Part shown: positions 16,171-25,387 of the stretch, one piece after another
Layout: each line of letters opens with the position of its first letter
How positions within the stretch are numbered: the first letter of the stretch is position 1
Position numbers and translations under genes: made by a program
The notes under the pieces: generated by a model
Told to the model about the DNA's origin: nothing
Databases searched by the model: none
The model's input: the letters and a program-made list of their open reading frames with translations, nothing else
Assembly (NCBI RefSeq): GCF_018736065.1
Contig: NZ_CP076128.1
Location: forward strand, 186,001-250,000
Length of the DNA: 64,000 bases
Reading direction: 5' to 3'
Origin: Flammeovirga kamogawensis
Lineage (GTDB): Bacteria; Bacteroidota; Bacteroidia; Cytophagales; Flammeovirgaceae

Positions 16171-19100
16171 ATGATCTATACTTTTTTGAATACTATATAT
16201 AAACTTAATTTTTTGCAAAGCTTATTGTATGGCGTTATCGCCTTTTTCTTTGTTTCGATGTTTACATTGAACGAAGCTAAAGCTGATACTAATTTTAAAG
16301 GCGAGGTTGCATATTTTAAGATAGAAAATGATACCGCTCAAAGTAGACAAGCGGCTAGGCAATTGGCAAAAACTCTACGCTTGTTAAATTCAAGTGCAAA
16401 AAATGAGTTGTTAACTAATTATGCGGACGCATTGCATGCATTCTCTGATTCTGTGCTGTTCAGAGGTGATCGAGATTTACAGCAAATCCGAGTTGATATG
16501 GCTGATCCCGAAATTGTCGAAAGAATGAATCAGCTGAACACAGCTTTAAAATCTGATGACCCTACAGAATGGGAAAAGGCAAAAGATTCTGGTGTTTTTG
16601 ATGATATGGATGATATCATGATGGATTATAGTGATTTTGACCTGCCTTCTGAAGATGTTATAGAAACTTTAGATATGTGGAAGACTGGAGAAGATATCTC
16701 AGCTCCTGTCGATCAGTTTGATTCTCCAGTGAAATATACTTCAGATTGGTCTAATTTTGAGATGAGGACTCAAACAATGTACATGAAGGAAAATGCAGAA
16801 GTGGAATTTGGGGAACAAACCTTAAAAGCTGGAGATATACAAATGAATTTTGTAACAAAAATTGTCAAAGCACAAGGTATAGAAGATTCTACAGGTACTG
16901 TTGTTGAGAAACCAATTTTTAAAGATGGACAGTCTACATTCAATGCGAATGAGATGATCTATAATTATGAAACAGGAAAAGGTTTAATAAAAGGTATTGT
17001 AACAGAAGAAAGTGATGGTATTATTACTTCACAGGTTGTAAAGAAAACAGCGGGTCCAGAAATGTATATGGGCGATAATGTTTATACAACATGTAGATTA
17101 GAGCATCCTCATTTTGGGTTTAGAACCAAAAAATTAAAGGTAGTTCCAGAAAAAAATATTGTATCAGGTCCATTTTTAGTAGAATTAAACGAATCACCTT
17201 TACCCTTAGGCTTCTTTTTTGGAATATTTCCCGCAACTACTGATAACACTTCTGGTTTTATTATGCCTTCTTATGGAGAATCAACAGATCGTGGATTTTA
17301 TTTAAGAGATGGTGGTGTGTTTTTAGCACTAACAGATTACTTTAACTTAACTGTTTTAGGTTCTGCATATACACTAGGTGGTTGGGGTTTAAATATTTCA
17401 TCTCAATACCGTAAAAGATATGCTTTCAGTGGTAATACAAGGGTCTCTTTTGTAAATAACTTGTTTCAAGAAAATGATGGTTCTTTAACAGTAAGACAGG
17501 ATTACCAAATACAATGGTCACACTCACAGGAAAGTAAAAAGAACTCTAGGTTCTCTGCAAACATAAATATTGCAAACTCTGACTATAATAGAAATAACTC
17601 TCAGGATGCGAATGATTATCTACAATCATCTATGAACTCATCTGTTAGTTATAGTAATTCTTTTAATTTAGGTAACGTAAATTTGAATACAACTGCTCAA
17701 ACACGATACCAACAAAACGTGCAAACTGGCGAAGCAACTTTAACTCCAGAAGCCAGTTTAAACATGCAAAGAGTTAGACCTTTTCAAAACTTGTTTAAAA
17801 AATCAAATTTAATTTCAGAAATTGGATTAACATATAGTGTGAAAGCTAATGGATCGGTAACCAATAAACCAGGTTCAGGTAAATTACCATTTAATGTATA
17901 TGGAGCAGATAATTCTACAGATGATGGTATAGACCCGGAGACTGGAAAATATCCTGATTTATTGACAAATTTTGGTGAATATCAAGATGATTTTAGATGG
18001 GGTGTTACTCATGATATTCCAATTAGTACACAAATGAAAGTGTTAAAGTATTTTACATTTTCTCCAAGTTTTAACTATAAAGAATATTGGCATCCAGTAA
18101 GTTATGATTATACTTATCTGGAATCAGAAAATGCAGTTAAAGTAGATACGACTAACTCAATGACTCGTTATTCTGAATACAGTACTGCTATTGGTTTTAA
18201 TACTAACATGTTTATGTTTTATAACATGAAAGGTGGTTCAATTATTCGTCATACTATTCAACCTTCTGCCTCTATGAGTTTTAGACCAGATTTTGGTGAT
18301 CCTAATTATGATTATTATCAAATGGTACAAACATCTGCTACTAACCCTCAAGGAACAAATGTATTTAGGTCTGAAGGTGGTTTAGTTGGTAAACCATCTG
18401 CAGGAAGAAGTAGTGCTTTGAGTTTTTCTGTAAATAACGTTTTAGAATTGAAAAGCGGTAAAAAAGGTGAGGATGGCAAAGCAAAGAAAACCATGCTTCT
18501 TAATAACCTAAATGTCAGTTCGGGATATGATTTTGAGAGAGATTCTTTAAACTGGTCAGATATTTCTGCTGGTTTTAGAACTACACTATTAAAGAAAGTA
18601 GATGTTTCTGTTAGCTCTAGATGGGATCCATACCGTTATGTTGTTACAGATACTAAATATGATGAAACTTTAAAGAAAGAGGTTGTAACAAGTCAATATA
18701 AATCACAATATACATTAAGTGAAACTGGAGGCGGTTTAGCTAATTTAAGTAACATGACCGTTTCATTAGGTACAAGGTTAGCACCGAAAGGAGCAAAAGA
18801 AAAGAAAGAAAAGAAACTTAATGAGCTAGAACCACGTAATGAGTTAGAGAGACAAATGTTAGAAGAAATGAGGAGAAATCCTGATTTGTATATGGACTTT
18901 GATATTCCTTGGTCACTTTCAATAAATTATAACTTAAATTATAATAAAACAGGTGAACAAGAGTCTACAGTTACTCAAACGCTTACTTTTTCTGGAGACC
19001 TTTCTTTAACGCCAAAATGGAAATTTGCTTTTAGATCGGGTTATGATTTTAAAGAATCTGCGTTTTCTTATACATCATTTGACATTACAAGAGATTTACA

Positions 19101-19245
19101 CTGTTGGCAGTTAACTGCAAACTGGATTCCTTTTGGTCCTCGTCAATCATATAATATTACCATTGCGGTTAAAGCAGCTATGTTGCAAGACCTTAAATGG
19201 GAGAGACGTAACTCTTGGATTGACAGAAACGATAGATTTGAATAA
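16171..19245 (+). CDS. lptD: LPS-assembly outer-membrane protein LptD (OstA family)
   Basis: A 1024-residue outer-membrane protein. A signal peptide (residues 13-38) is followed by an N-terminal region of about 150 residues rich in Asp and Glu, then the OstA/LptA-like periplasmic beta-jellyroll (about 190-330: MYMKENAEVEFGEQTLKAGDIQ, with ITSQVVKK and PEMYMGDNVYTTC). The C-terminal two-thirds is a beta-barrel with alternating polar/aromatic strands. A lone cysteine sits in the ...TTCRLEHPHFGF... segment. LptD forms the pore that inserts LPS in the outer leaflet. The acidic insert before OstA is not in E. coli LptD. A good promoter lies just upstream. Confidence 0.85.
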   Translation: MIYTFLNTIYKLNFLQSLLYGVIAFFFVSMFTLNEAKADTNFKGEVAYFKIENDTAQSRQAARQLAKTLRLLNSSAKNELLTNYADALHAFSDSVLFRGDRDLQQIRVDMADPEIVERMNQLNTALKSDDPTEWEKAKDSGVFDDMDDIMMDYSDFDLPSEDVIETLDMWKTGEDISAPVDQFDSPVKYTSDWSNFEMRTQTMYMKENAEVEFGEQTLKAGDIQMNFVTKIVKAQGIEDSTGTVVEKPIFKDGQSTFNANEMIYNYETGKGLIKGIVTEESDGIITSQVVKKTAGPEMYMGDNVYTTCRLEHPHFGFRTKKLKVVPEKNIVSGPFLVELNESPLPLGFFFGIFPATTDNTSGFIMPSYGESTDRGFYLRDGGVFLALTDYFNLTVLGSAYTLGGWGLNISSQYRKRYAFSGNTRVSFVNNLFQENDGSLTVRQDYQIQWSHSQESKKNSRFSANINIANSDYNRNNSQDANDYLQSSMNSSVSYSNSFNLGNVNLNTTAQTRYQQNVQTGEATLTPEASLNMQRVRPFQNLFKKSNLISEIGLTYSVKANGSVTNKPGSGKLPFNVYGADNSTDDGIDPETGKYPDLLTNFGEYQDDFRWGVTHDIPISTQMKVLKYFTFSPSFNYKEYWHPVSYDYTYLESENAVKVDTTNSMTRYSEYSTAIGFNTNMFMFYNMKGGSIIRHTIQPSASMSFRPDFGDPNYDYYQMVQTSATNPQGTNVFRSEGGLVGKPSAGRSSALSFSVNNVLELKSGKKGEDGKAKKTMLLNNLNVSSGYDFERDSLNWSDISAGFRTTLLKKVDVSVSSRWDPYRYVVTDTKYDETLKKEVVTSQYKSQYTLSETGGGLANLSNMTVSLGTRLAPKGAKEKKEKKLNELEPRNELERQMLEEMRRNPDLYMDFDIPWSLSINYNLNYNKTGEQESTVTQTLTFSGDLSLTPKWKFAFRSGYDFKESAFSYTSFDITRDLHCWQLTANWIPFGPRQSYNITIAVKAAMLQDLKWERRNSWIDRNDRFE

Positions 19246-19257
19246 ACAATATACCTA

Positions 19258-19776
19258 ATGCCTTTTTATCACGATAAGCAAAAAAGTTACCCTCAAGAAA
19301 CAGAGTCAAGAGTTATTATCCGCTTTCAGGATTGTGACCCTTTTCGTCACTTAAATAATGCAAAATATTTTGACTACTTCTTTAATGCTAGAGAAGATAG
19401 AGTGCCACAGTTATATGGGTATAATATTGCAGATATTTTTAAAGAATATGGTACTGGTTGGGTAATATATAACCATCAGATATCCTATTTAAGACCAGCA
19501 GCCGTAGGAGAGTGGGTTCGCATTAAATCAAGTATTATTCATGTAGATGCCAATACAATTGTAGTGGAATATTACATGTTAGATGATGCCAAAAAAGAAT
19601 TGAAAACTGTATTATGGTCTACGATGAAATACATTAACCCTAAAAATGGGAAAAGTACAGATCATCAACCAGAAGTTTTTGATTATCTTGATACGATAAA
19701 AAATAAAGAGGTTAATTTTGCTGAAACAAGCTTTGATGACCGAATTAAAGCAATAAAAGAGAAGAGACATTCCTAA
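19258..19776 (+). CDS. Acyl-CoA thioesterase, 4HBT hotdog family
   Basis: A 172-residue hotdog-fold thioesterase. The signature RFQDCDPFRHLNNAKYFDYFFNAREDR is the 4-hydroxybenzoyl-CoA thioesterase motif (catalytic Asp in DPFRHLNN). The gene starts 12 bp after the lptD stop and so is likely cotranscribed. FadM, YbgC and similar enzymes of this family release free acids from acyl-CoA; the substrate here is not known. A terminator overlaps its last codons. Confidence 0.8.
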   Translation: MPFYHDKQKSYPQETESRVIIRFQDCDPFRHLNNAKYFDYFFNAREDRVPQLYGYNIADIFKEYGTGWVIYNHQISYLRPAAVGEWVRIKSSIIHVDANTIVVEYYMLDDAKKELKTVLWSTMKYINPKNGKSTDHQPEVFDYLDTIKNKEVNFAETSFDDRIKAIKEKRHS

Positions 19777-19795
19777 CAGGGTGTCTCTTTTTTTA
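19763..19795 (+). terminator. Terminator of the lptD-thioesterase unit
   Basis: A 7-bp stem (AGAGACA 19763-19769 with TGTCTCT 19782-19788) with a 12-nt loop, followed by TTTTTTT. It begins inside the final codons of the thioesterase gene and overlaps the stop of the convergent kinase gene. Confidence 0.7.
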
Positions 19796-22201
19796 TAGAT
19801 TAGGTATGGAAACAATAAATGTACTTCCATTACCTTTACTACTTATACATTCAATTGTTCCTTCCATTTCAGTAATGTATTTTTTTACAATTGATAAACC
19901 AAGACCCGTCGATTTCTCTCCAGCAGTTGGTTTTGCAGATAGTTTTTGATATTTCTTAAAAAGATTCTTTTTGTCATCATCACTAAAACCCGGTCCTTGA
20001 TCTGAGACTTTAATTTGTATAAAATCTTTATTTTTTTCCACAGAAGTAGAGATAATTGTATTCTGATCAGAAAACTTGATTGCATTCGAAATTAAGTTTT
20101 CTATAATTTGTGTGAAATGTTGTTTATTTACTTCTACTAAACCATCAGAAATCATATTATAAATTAATGTAATATTCTTTCTCTCTGCAATTCCAGTAAA
20201 TTCATTTACGATAACGTCAACAACATCAGAAGAAGAAAAAATATCTTTCATAGCTTTTTCTTTCTCCTCTTCCACTTTATTTTCAGTAACACGGGCGTCA
20301 AGAATTTCTTCTATCATGTTATTCATTCTATACATTGCATTTAAAGAACCACTAATGCACATTTTCTCATCATCGTCTAAAGCAGAATTGTTAGTGTCTA
20401 ACATACTTAGTAGAGATATTGAACTAGAAAGTGGATTCCTAAGATCATGGGCTACAATACCTAATAAATGGTTCTTTTCATTGTTAGCATTTTCAAGATC
20501 ATGATTTTTTTCTTCAATAAGTTCTTTCTGTTCTAAAATATGGTTGTTAGCCTTTTGTAATTTCTTTGATTTAGAGTTTAAATTAGAATAAGTACTAGAA
20601 TTTTGTAATGCTATACGAATATAGATAGCTAAGTTTCTTAATAAATTGAGTTTATAGCTATCAAAAGCATTTATATCAAAAGATTGAACTGTAAATACAC
20701 CAATTGGTTTTTTATGTTTTGCAACTAGTGGAATATAAATAATGGATTCAGCATTTTGTCCTGCAATAGGCTGTAAAACTTCTTTTACATAGTTCCTATG
20801 GTCGTTACTAAAATGTTGAATGAAGAACTCTTTTCGCTGATCAAAAGCCATTACAGCTAACCTCATTTTATCATTTAAATCATACGATTGCCCCTTTATC
20901 TCGATATCATTTTCGTAAATAAAAGGAAATTCAAGGGTGTTTGCTTTTTCATTAAAAATACCGATTCCGAAAATTGGTGTATCAATTAACTTATTAATAC
21001 TTTTATAAGCTGTTGTAATAATATCTTCTAAAGTAAGTTTTGCAGTAACATCTCTTCCAATTCCACTTAAAAGTTCAAGATCTTTGTATGCTTTTTTTAG
21101 AGATTTTGATTGTAAATCAATTTCCTGGTTTTGATGTTCTAACTGTTGGTTAGACCTTTTAACAAGGTTATTAAAATGAAATAAAGCAACTACCAGTAAT
21201 AATGTAAGGGATAGACTAACAACAAGAATATTTCTAATTGTGTTTTGTTGCGATATCTCTAATTCTTTTTGAGTAAGCCTTAAAAGCCTAATTTCTGATT
21301 CAATATTTAGTAAGCCAATTTCTCTTTGCTGGGTTTTTAGGGTGTCAATCATTTCAGAATTTCTATTCGAAATATCCCAAATAAGATCTGTTACTTTATC
21401 TCCTAAGTATTTTCGGATTAATGTATTAATGTAAGGCTTAAATTCTTTCGTTTTAAAAAATGCAGATAACGGAGTTTTCCAGCTAGAGTTTTTAGGTAAA
21501 ATAATTGCTAAACCATCATTTTCAGTCTGATAAAAAATTTGTCTATGTAGCATCAATCCTTTTGATAAGGCATATGCATAATTAGATAATTGAGTAAAAC
21601 CCCATAAATCTTGTCCATTTGCTATTTCAGAAATTAAATCCTCAGATGTATCTAGATATTTATATTCTAAAGCAGGAAGGTCCGCATGTTTTAACTTTAT
21701 AATATTTCGCTCAAAAGTAGAATTTTTGATTGTTACAGCTCGTAATGATTGAATAGCTGCATTGAAATTTTCTTTAGTTTGAAAAATTGGGACATTTGCT
21801 GATGAAATTATAATTTCTATGTCAGGCATATATGCGGGTAAATAATCAATATCCTTTTTGCGGTCGTCTGTTATTGTAATTCCTGATATACCAAAAATAC
21901 CTTCTCCGCCATCAGAAATTTTTTTGTACATATTGTCCCAACTCGAAACAGGTACCCATTTAATATTGATAATAGCTTTTAGTTCTTTCCTCTTTTGATG
22001 AATCATCTCAGCAAACATTTCATACTCAATACCTGCCATTCCACCAGTATGTAAAGAGTAGACAAATGGTTTATTCTGAATATAATAAACAGTAACAGTT
22101 CCTTTTTTATTTTCCCTTATTTTCTCCCATGAGTCTTGAGCATGTAAGCTCTGAGAAGCAATACAAAACAAGAGGAATAATATATATATATGGCGTTTCA
22201 T
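19793..22201 (-). CDS. Sensor histidine kinase with periplasmic solute-binding (SBP_bac_3) and GAF domains
   Basis: An 802-residue hybrid-architecture kinase. A signal peptide (about 1-21) is followed by a type 3 solute-binding domain (about 35-270; GGMAGIEYEMFAEM, GIFGISGITIT), a short coiled stretch, one membrane span (about 325-345, ILVVSLSLTLLLVVALF), a coiled coil, a GAF domain (about 370-520), and a HisKA domain with AHDLRNPLSS (phospho-acceptor H585), then HATPase_c (N box NLISNAIKF, DQGPGFS, STGLGLSIVKKY). The C-terminal end is the ATPase domain; there is no receiver domain. A small extracellular amino-acid- or oxoacid-like ligand is likely sensed. It is not paired with an adjacent response regulator. 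Confidence 0.85.
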   Translation of the reverse strand: MKRHIYILFLLFCIASQSLHAQDSWEKIRENKKGTVTVYYIQNKPFVYSLHTGGMAGIEYEMFAEMIHQKRKELKAIINIKWVPVSSWDNMYKKISDGGEGIFGISGITITDDRKKDIDYLPAYMPDIEIIISSANVPIFQTKENFNAAIQSLRAVTIKNSTFERNIIKLKHADLPALEYKYLDTSEDLISEIANGQDLWGFTQLSNYAYALSKGLMLHRQIFYQTENDGLAIILPKNSSWKTPLSAFFKTKEFKPYINTLIRKYLGDKVTDLIWDISNRNSEMIDTLKTQQREIGLLNIESEIRLLRLTQKELEISQQNTIRNILVVSLSLTLLLVVALFHFNNLVKRSNQQLEHQNQEIDLQSKSLKKAYKDLELLSGIGRDVTAKLTLEDIITTAYKSINKLIDTPIFGIGIFNEKANTLEFPFIYENDIEIKGQSYDLNDKMRLAVMAFDQRKEFFIQHFSNDHRNYVKEVLQPIAGQNAESIIYIPLVAKHKKPIGVFTVQSFDINAFDSYKLNLLRNLAIYIRIALQNSSTYSNLNSKSKKLQKANNHILEQKELIEEKNHDLENANNEKNHLLGIVAHDLRNPLSSSISLLSMLDTNNSALDDDEKMCISGSLNAMYRMNNMIEEILDARVTENKVEEEKEKAMKDIFSSSDVVDVIVNEFTGIAERKNITLIYNMISDGLVEVNKQHFTQIIENLISNAIKFSDQNTIISTSVEKNKDFIQIKVSDQGPGFSDDDKKNLFKKYQKLSAKPTAGEKSTGLGLSIVKKYITEMEGTIECISSKGNGSTFIVSIPNL

Positions 22202-22369
22202 TCTTTTTCATGTTGGAATTCCCTCAAAAATATTCAAATCATTTAGAAAAAACATATTTAAGTGTATAACTTTCATTTAATCAATAAAAATAATAGTCTA
22301 CGGCGTGTTATTTGAATATATTGAGAAATGATATAAATATAATGGTTAATAAGATCGTTAAAACTGCAT

Positions 22370-22377
22370 TATATTTG
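22370..22377 (+). promoter_or_regulatory. Probable -7 box upstream of the HupE-like gene
   Basis: TATATTTG matches TAnnTTTG exactly. It lies 90 bp upstream of the HupE-like ATG, leaving an untranslated leader of roughly 80 bases. No clear -33 TTG at the proper distance was seen. Confidence 0.45.
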
Positions 22378-22466
22378 CAAAGTGTAAACTAAGTCAGATT
22401 ATTTTTCTTTTAGGAGTATGTATGCTGGCAAAAAAATAAACGAATTACATTAAACTACTTAAAAGC

Positions 22467-23066
22467 ATGTCCTCATTTTGGGTGTATTTAGAAATTGGCT
22501 TACAACATATAACAGATGTTCAAGGTTATGACCATATATTGTTCATATTGGCACTTATGGCAACTTTTAGCTATAAGAATTTTAAACAAGTTGTTTGGTT
22601 AGTCACAGCTTTTACATTAGGACATACAATTACCCTTGGTTTATCAACTTTAGATATTATAACTATAAACCCGGATCTTGTAGAAAAATTAATTCCAGTA
22701 ACAATTTTATTGGTTTGTGTATCAAACTTTTTTGGTGTTAGTAAACTTACAACTGGAAACAGGCCTTCATATATCAAGAACACAAAAACATATAAAAAAT
22801 ATTATGTCGAAGCTGTTTTATTTGGTCTGATACACGGTTTAGGCTTCTCTAATTATCTTAAAGCATTATTAGGGTCAGAAAGTTCTATTTGGGAACCACT
22901 TTTAGCTTTTAACTTGGGTTTAGAAGTTGGTCAAATATTAATTGTAAGTATCTGTCTTTTAATAAATAACTTTATAATGAAGTTTACTTTATTGAACCAA
23001 AGAGATTGGAACTTCTTTTTAACAGGAGGAGCTTTTGTTTCAGCAGTAATTATTTTAGTGAATTAA
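22467..23066 (+). CDS. HupE/UreJ-family membrane protein
   Basis: A 199-residue polytopic protein with about six hydrophobic spans. It shows the family's N-terminal GLQHITDVQGYDHILFILAL, the TAFTLGHTITLGLS segment, the GLIHGLGFS motif and FNLGLEVGQ. Histidines in these motifs suggest nickel or other metal coordination. HupE/UreJ proteins are proposed nickel transporters for hydrogenase or urease, yet neither enzyme is in this window, so the metal and role are unclear. Bacteroidota frequently carry this orphan form. It is separated by 4 bp from the next gene. Confidence 0.82.
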   Translation: MSSFWVYLEIGLQHITDVQGYDHILFILALMATFSYKNFKQVVWLVTAFTLGHTITLGLSTLDIITINPDLVEKLIPVTILLVCVSNFFGVSKLTTGNRPSYIKNTKTYKKYYVEAVLFGLIHGLGFSNYLKALLGSESSIWEPLLAFNLGLEVGQILIVSICLLINNFIMKFTLLNQRDWNFFLTGGAFVSAVIILVN

Positions 23067-23070
23067 TACA

Positions 23071-23550
23071 ATGCAAAAAAATAGAAATTCTAAAGCCATC
23101 GTATGTAAGCCAAAAGTACCTGCTTTTGTAGCATTAGGTGTATTCTTATTTATTCTGTTATTAATAACTGTTGGTACAGTAAGATGGATTGAAATAGGTG
23201 GCTTTGAATGGTATAAATTATTGTTTTTAGTGAGCTTGGCTTTCATTTTAGTAATGATGATCGTCCGATTAATGTTTGCTTATAAAGTAGTTAGTTTTAA
23301 AACCAAGACCATAACTCAAGATTACCCTTTAAGAATTGGAGCAAAAGTAACAATTGATTTGTCTCAATATTTACTCTTTTGGGAGGTAAGACAACGCAAA
23401 ATAGGAAAGAAATTATTTAATATATTAACGATATATACTAAAACTGGTCAGCCGATACTTATTTCTAATAGAGATATGACATACTATCAAGAGGCTGTTA
23501 AATTTATGGAGACTAAGTTTCCCAAATTTCATAGATCTAAGGTGAAATAA
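23071..23550 (+). CDS. Membrane protein of unknown function (two spans plus soluble C-terminal half)
   Basis: A 159-residue protein with two hydrophobic segments at about 17-38 and 48-70, close together (an N-terminal hairpin), and a basic cytoplasmic C-terminal half (about 75-159) with alternating hydrophobic strands (KVTIDLSQYLLFWEVRQRK, LFNILTIYTKTGQPILI). That half resembles small PH-like bacterial membrane domains, but I cannot assign it to a family. It begins 4 bp after the HupE-like gene and is probably cotranscribed and functionally linked with it. Confidence 0.65.
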   Translation: MQKNRNSKAIVCKPKVPAFVALGVFLFILLLITVGTVRWIEIGGFEWYKLLFLVSLAFILVMMIVRLMFAYKVVSFKTKTITQDYPLRIGAKVTIDLSQYLLFWEVRQRKIGKKLFNILTIYTKTGQPILISNRDMTYYQEAVKFMETKFPKFHRSKVK

Positions 23551-23607
23551 TAAAGTATTTATCATCTTAAATGATTAAATTACAGTAGTCTGTAAAGTTC
23601 TATTGTA

Positions 23608-25278
23608 ATGCTTAACCCAAAAACTCAAAAAAATTATCTCCTTAAAATTTTTATTATTGGCTGTACAGCTTTATTAATAGGCTTAATTTTCACGCCTTTA
23701 ATTTGGCTGAAGTTACTGTTAATAGGGGTGATAATAGTATTAAGCATAAGATTGTATTTTAGGATTGTAAAAAGATCTGAGCAAGAACGATTAGGGGCGA
23801 TATACGCACATCAAGTAATAGATTTGGTATATCAGATTGTTGTTGTTCTCGATAAAGAATTTACTGTTTTAGATGTTCATTACCCAAATCATTTAAAAGA
23901 AAATCAAAAGCTGATTCAAGTAGGAGATACAATAGAAATCAGTAAGCATCATCCGTTACCATCAGAGTTTAGAACTCTTTTTAAAAAGGGAGTTTTTAGA
24001 AATAAAAGTCATTTTGATTATTTTCTAAATGGATACTTCTTCGAACTAAAAGTTGTTCAAAATTTTCAAGGGAACATTATTTGTCTTTTAAATGATTCTA
24101 CAAAAGCAAAAAAAGAAGAAGAAAAACTATCTAAGTTAAATGTTGATTTAGAAAACTTGCTAACTATTAACAATAGCGAACTAGCGCTTAAAAGAGAAAA
24201 ATTTAAAACAATCTTTGATAAATCATCTGACGCCTATTTTTTATTAGATGAAGGACTGAAGATTTCAATTTATAACGAAAAAGTAGAACAGCTTTTTGGG
24301 CGTTGTGATACCGTATTATTCTATAAGTGGATTGAGAAAAATTCGCCTTCCAATCAACCCAAAGGTGGCGATTCTTTATCTCTTTTTAAGAGCATGAAAG
24401 AAACATGTGACTTACAAGAGGAATTACGTTTTGAATGGTTATTTAAAAGTAAATCAAATGAAGATTTTCCATCTGAAGTTAGTTTAACACGCCTATCAAT
24501 TTCAGATCATATTTTATATTTTATGATCATAAGAAATATGGTAGGACAAAAGAAAATAGAATCAGAATTAAGAAAAAACCTAGAACGGGAGAAAGAGTTG
24601 AATGAAATGCGGTCAAAATTTATTTCGATGGCTTCTCACGAATTTAAAACACCTCTTGCTACAATTCTTACTAATCTTGATTTGATGGAACTAACCTTGA
24701 ATAAAGAGAATCTTCTAGAAGTAGACAGAATGAATAGGTTTATGGATAGAATGCGTTCTGAATCTACTCGTTTAACAATTTTAATGGATGAAGTACTTCA
24801 GTTAGGTAAGATTGAAGCAGGAAAAACCCCTTTTAAACCTATAAAAGTAAATACTTTACTTTTCATTAGTGATTATGTAAGTGAATTTAAAAGAAGATCA
24901 TCTACAGAAAGACAAATAGATATAACTTTTGATTTAAAAGAGAAAGAAGTTTGGTTAGATGTAAACTTAATGGAGCATGTTTTAGATAACTTATTAACTA
25001 ACGCAATTAAATACTCAGAAAAAGAGGTTGGAATTTTCGTTTCTACTTCAGGTGAAGGCTTATTAATAGAGGTTGTTGACAAAGGAATTGGTATTCCGCT
25101 TTCAGAATTTTCTCAGCTTTTTGATTCGTTTTTTAGAGGAAGTAACACCAATCATATTCAAGGAACAGGTCTTGGTTTAGTAATCGCCAAAGAATTTGTA
25201 GAACTTCATAATGGAATAATTGTTTGTGAAACAGAAGAGAATAAAGGAACTACTTTTAAAGTTGTAATACCATTTTAA
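23608..25278 (+). CDS. PAS-containing sensor histidine kinase
   Basis: A 556-residue kinase. Two adjacent hydrophobic spans (about 10-28 and 30-50) leave almost nothing outside, so it is probably a cytoplasmic or membrane-state sensor. A coiled region and one or two PAS-like domains follow (about 70-150, and 200-320 with SSDAYFLLDEGLKISIYNEKVEQLFG). The kinase core has SHEFKTPLATIL (phospho-acceptor H344), the N box LDNLLTNAIKYSEK, DKGIGIP and GTGLGLVIAKEFVELHNG. It has no neighbouring response-regulator gene, so it must act on a distant or shared one. Confidence 0.85.
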   Translation: MLNPKTQKNYLLKIFIIGCTALLIGLIFTPLIWLKLLLIGVIIVLSIRLYFRIVKRSEQERLGAIYAHQVIDLVYQIVVVLDKEFTVLDVHYPNHLKENQKLIQVGDTIEISKHHPLPSEFRTLFKKGVFRNKSHFDYFLNGYFFELKVVQNFQGNIICLLNDSTKAKKEEEKLSKLNVDLENLLTINNSELALKREKFKTIFDKSSDAYFLLDEGLKISIYNEKVEQLFGRCDTVLFYKWIEKNSPSNQPKGGDSLSLFKSMKETCDLQEELRFEWLFKSKSNEDFPSEVSLTRLSISDHILYFMIIRNMVGQKKIESELRKNLEREKELNEMRSKFISMASHEFKTPLATILTNLDLMELTLNKENLLEVDRMNRFMDRMRSESTRLTILMDEVLQLGKIEAGKTPFKPIKVNTLLFISDYVSEFKRRSSTERQIDITFDLKEKEVWLDVNLMEHVLDNLLTNAIKYSEKEVGIFVSTSGEGLLIEVVDKGIGIPLSEFSQLFDSFFRGSNTNHIQGTGLGLVIAKEFVELHNGIIVCETEENKGTTFKVVIPF

Positions 25279-25387
25279 AGTAAGGTGAAAAGTATTCTTC
25301 TTTTAAATCTTACAAATAGTATATATAAACTCCTTATGTTTTAACTTGACTATTAAGATTGGTTAGAATTTAAAAAGTTCCTATTAA

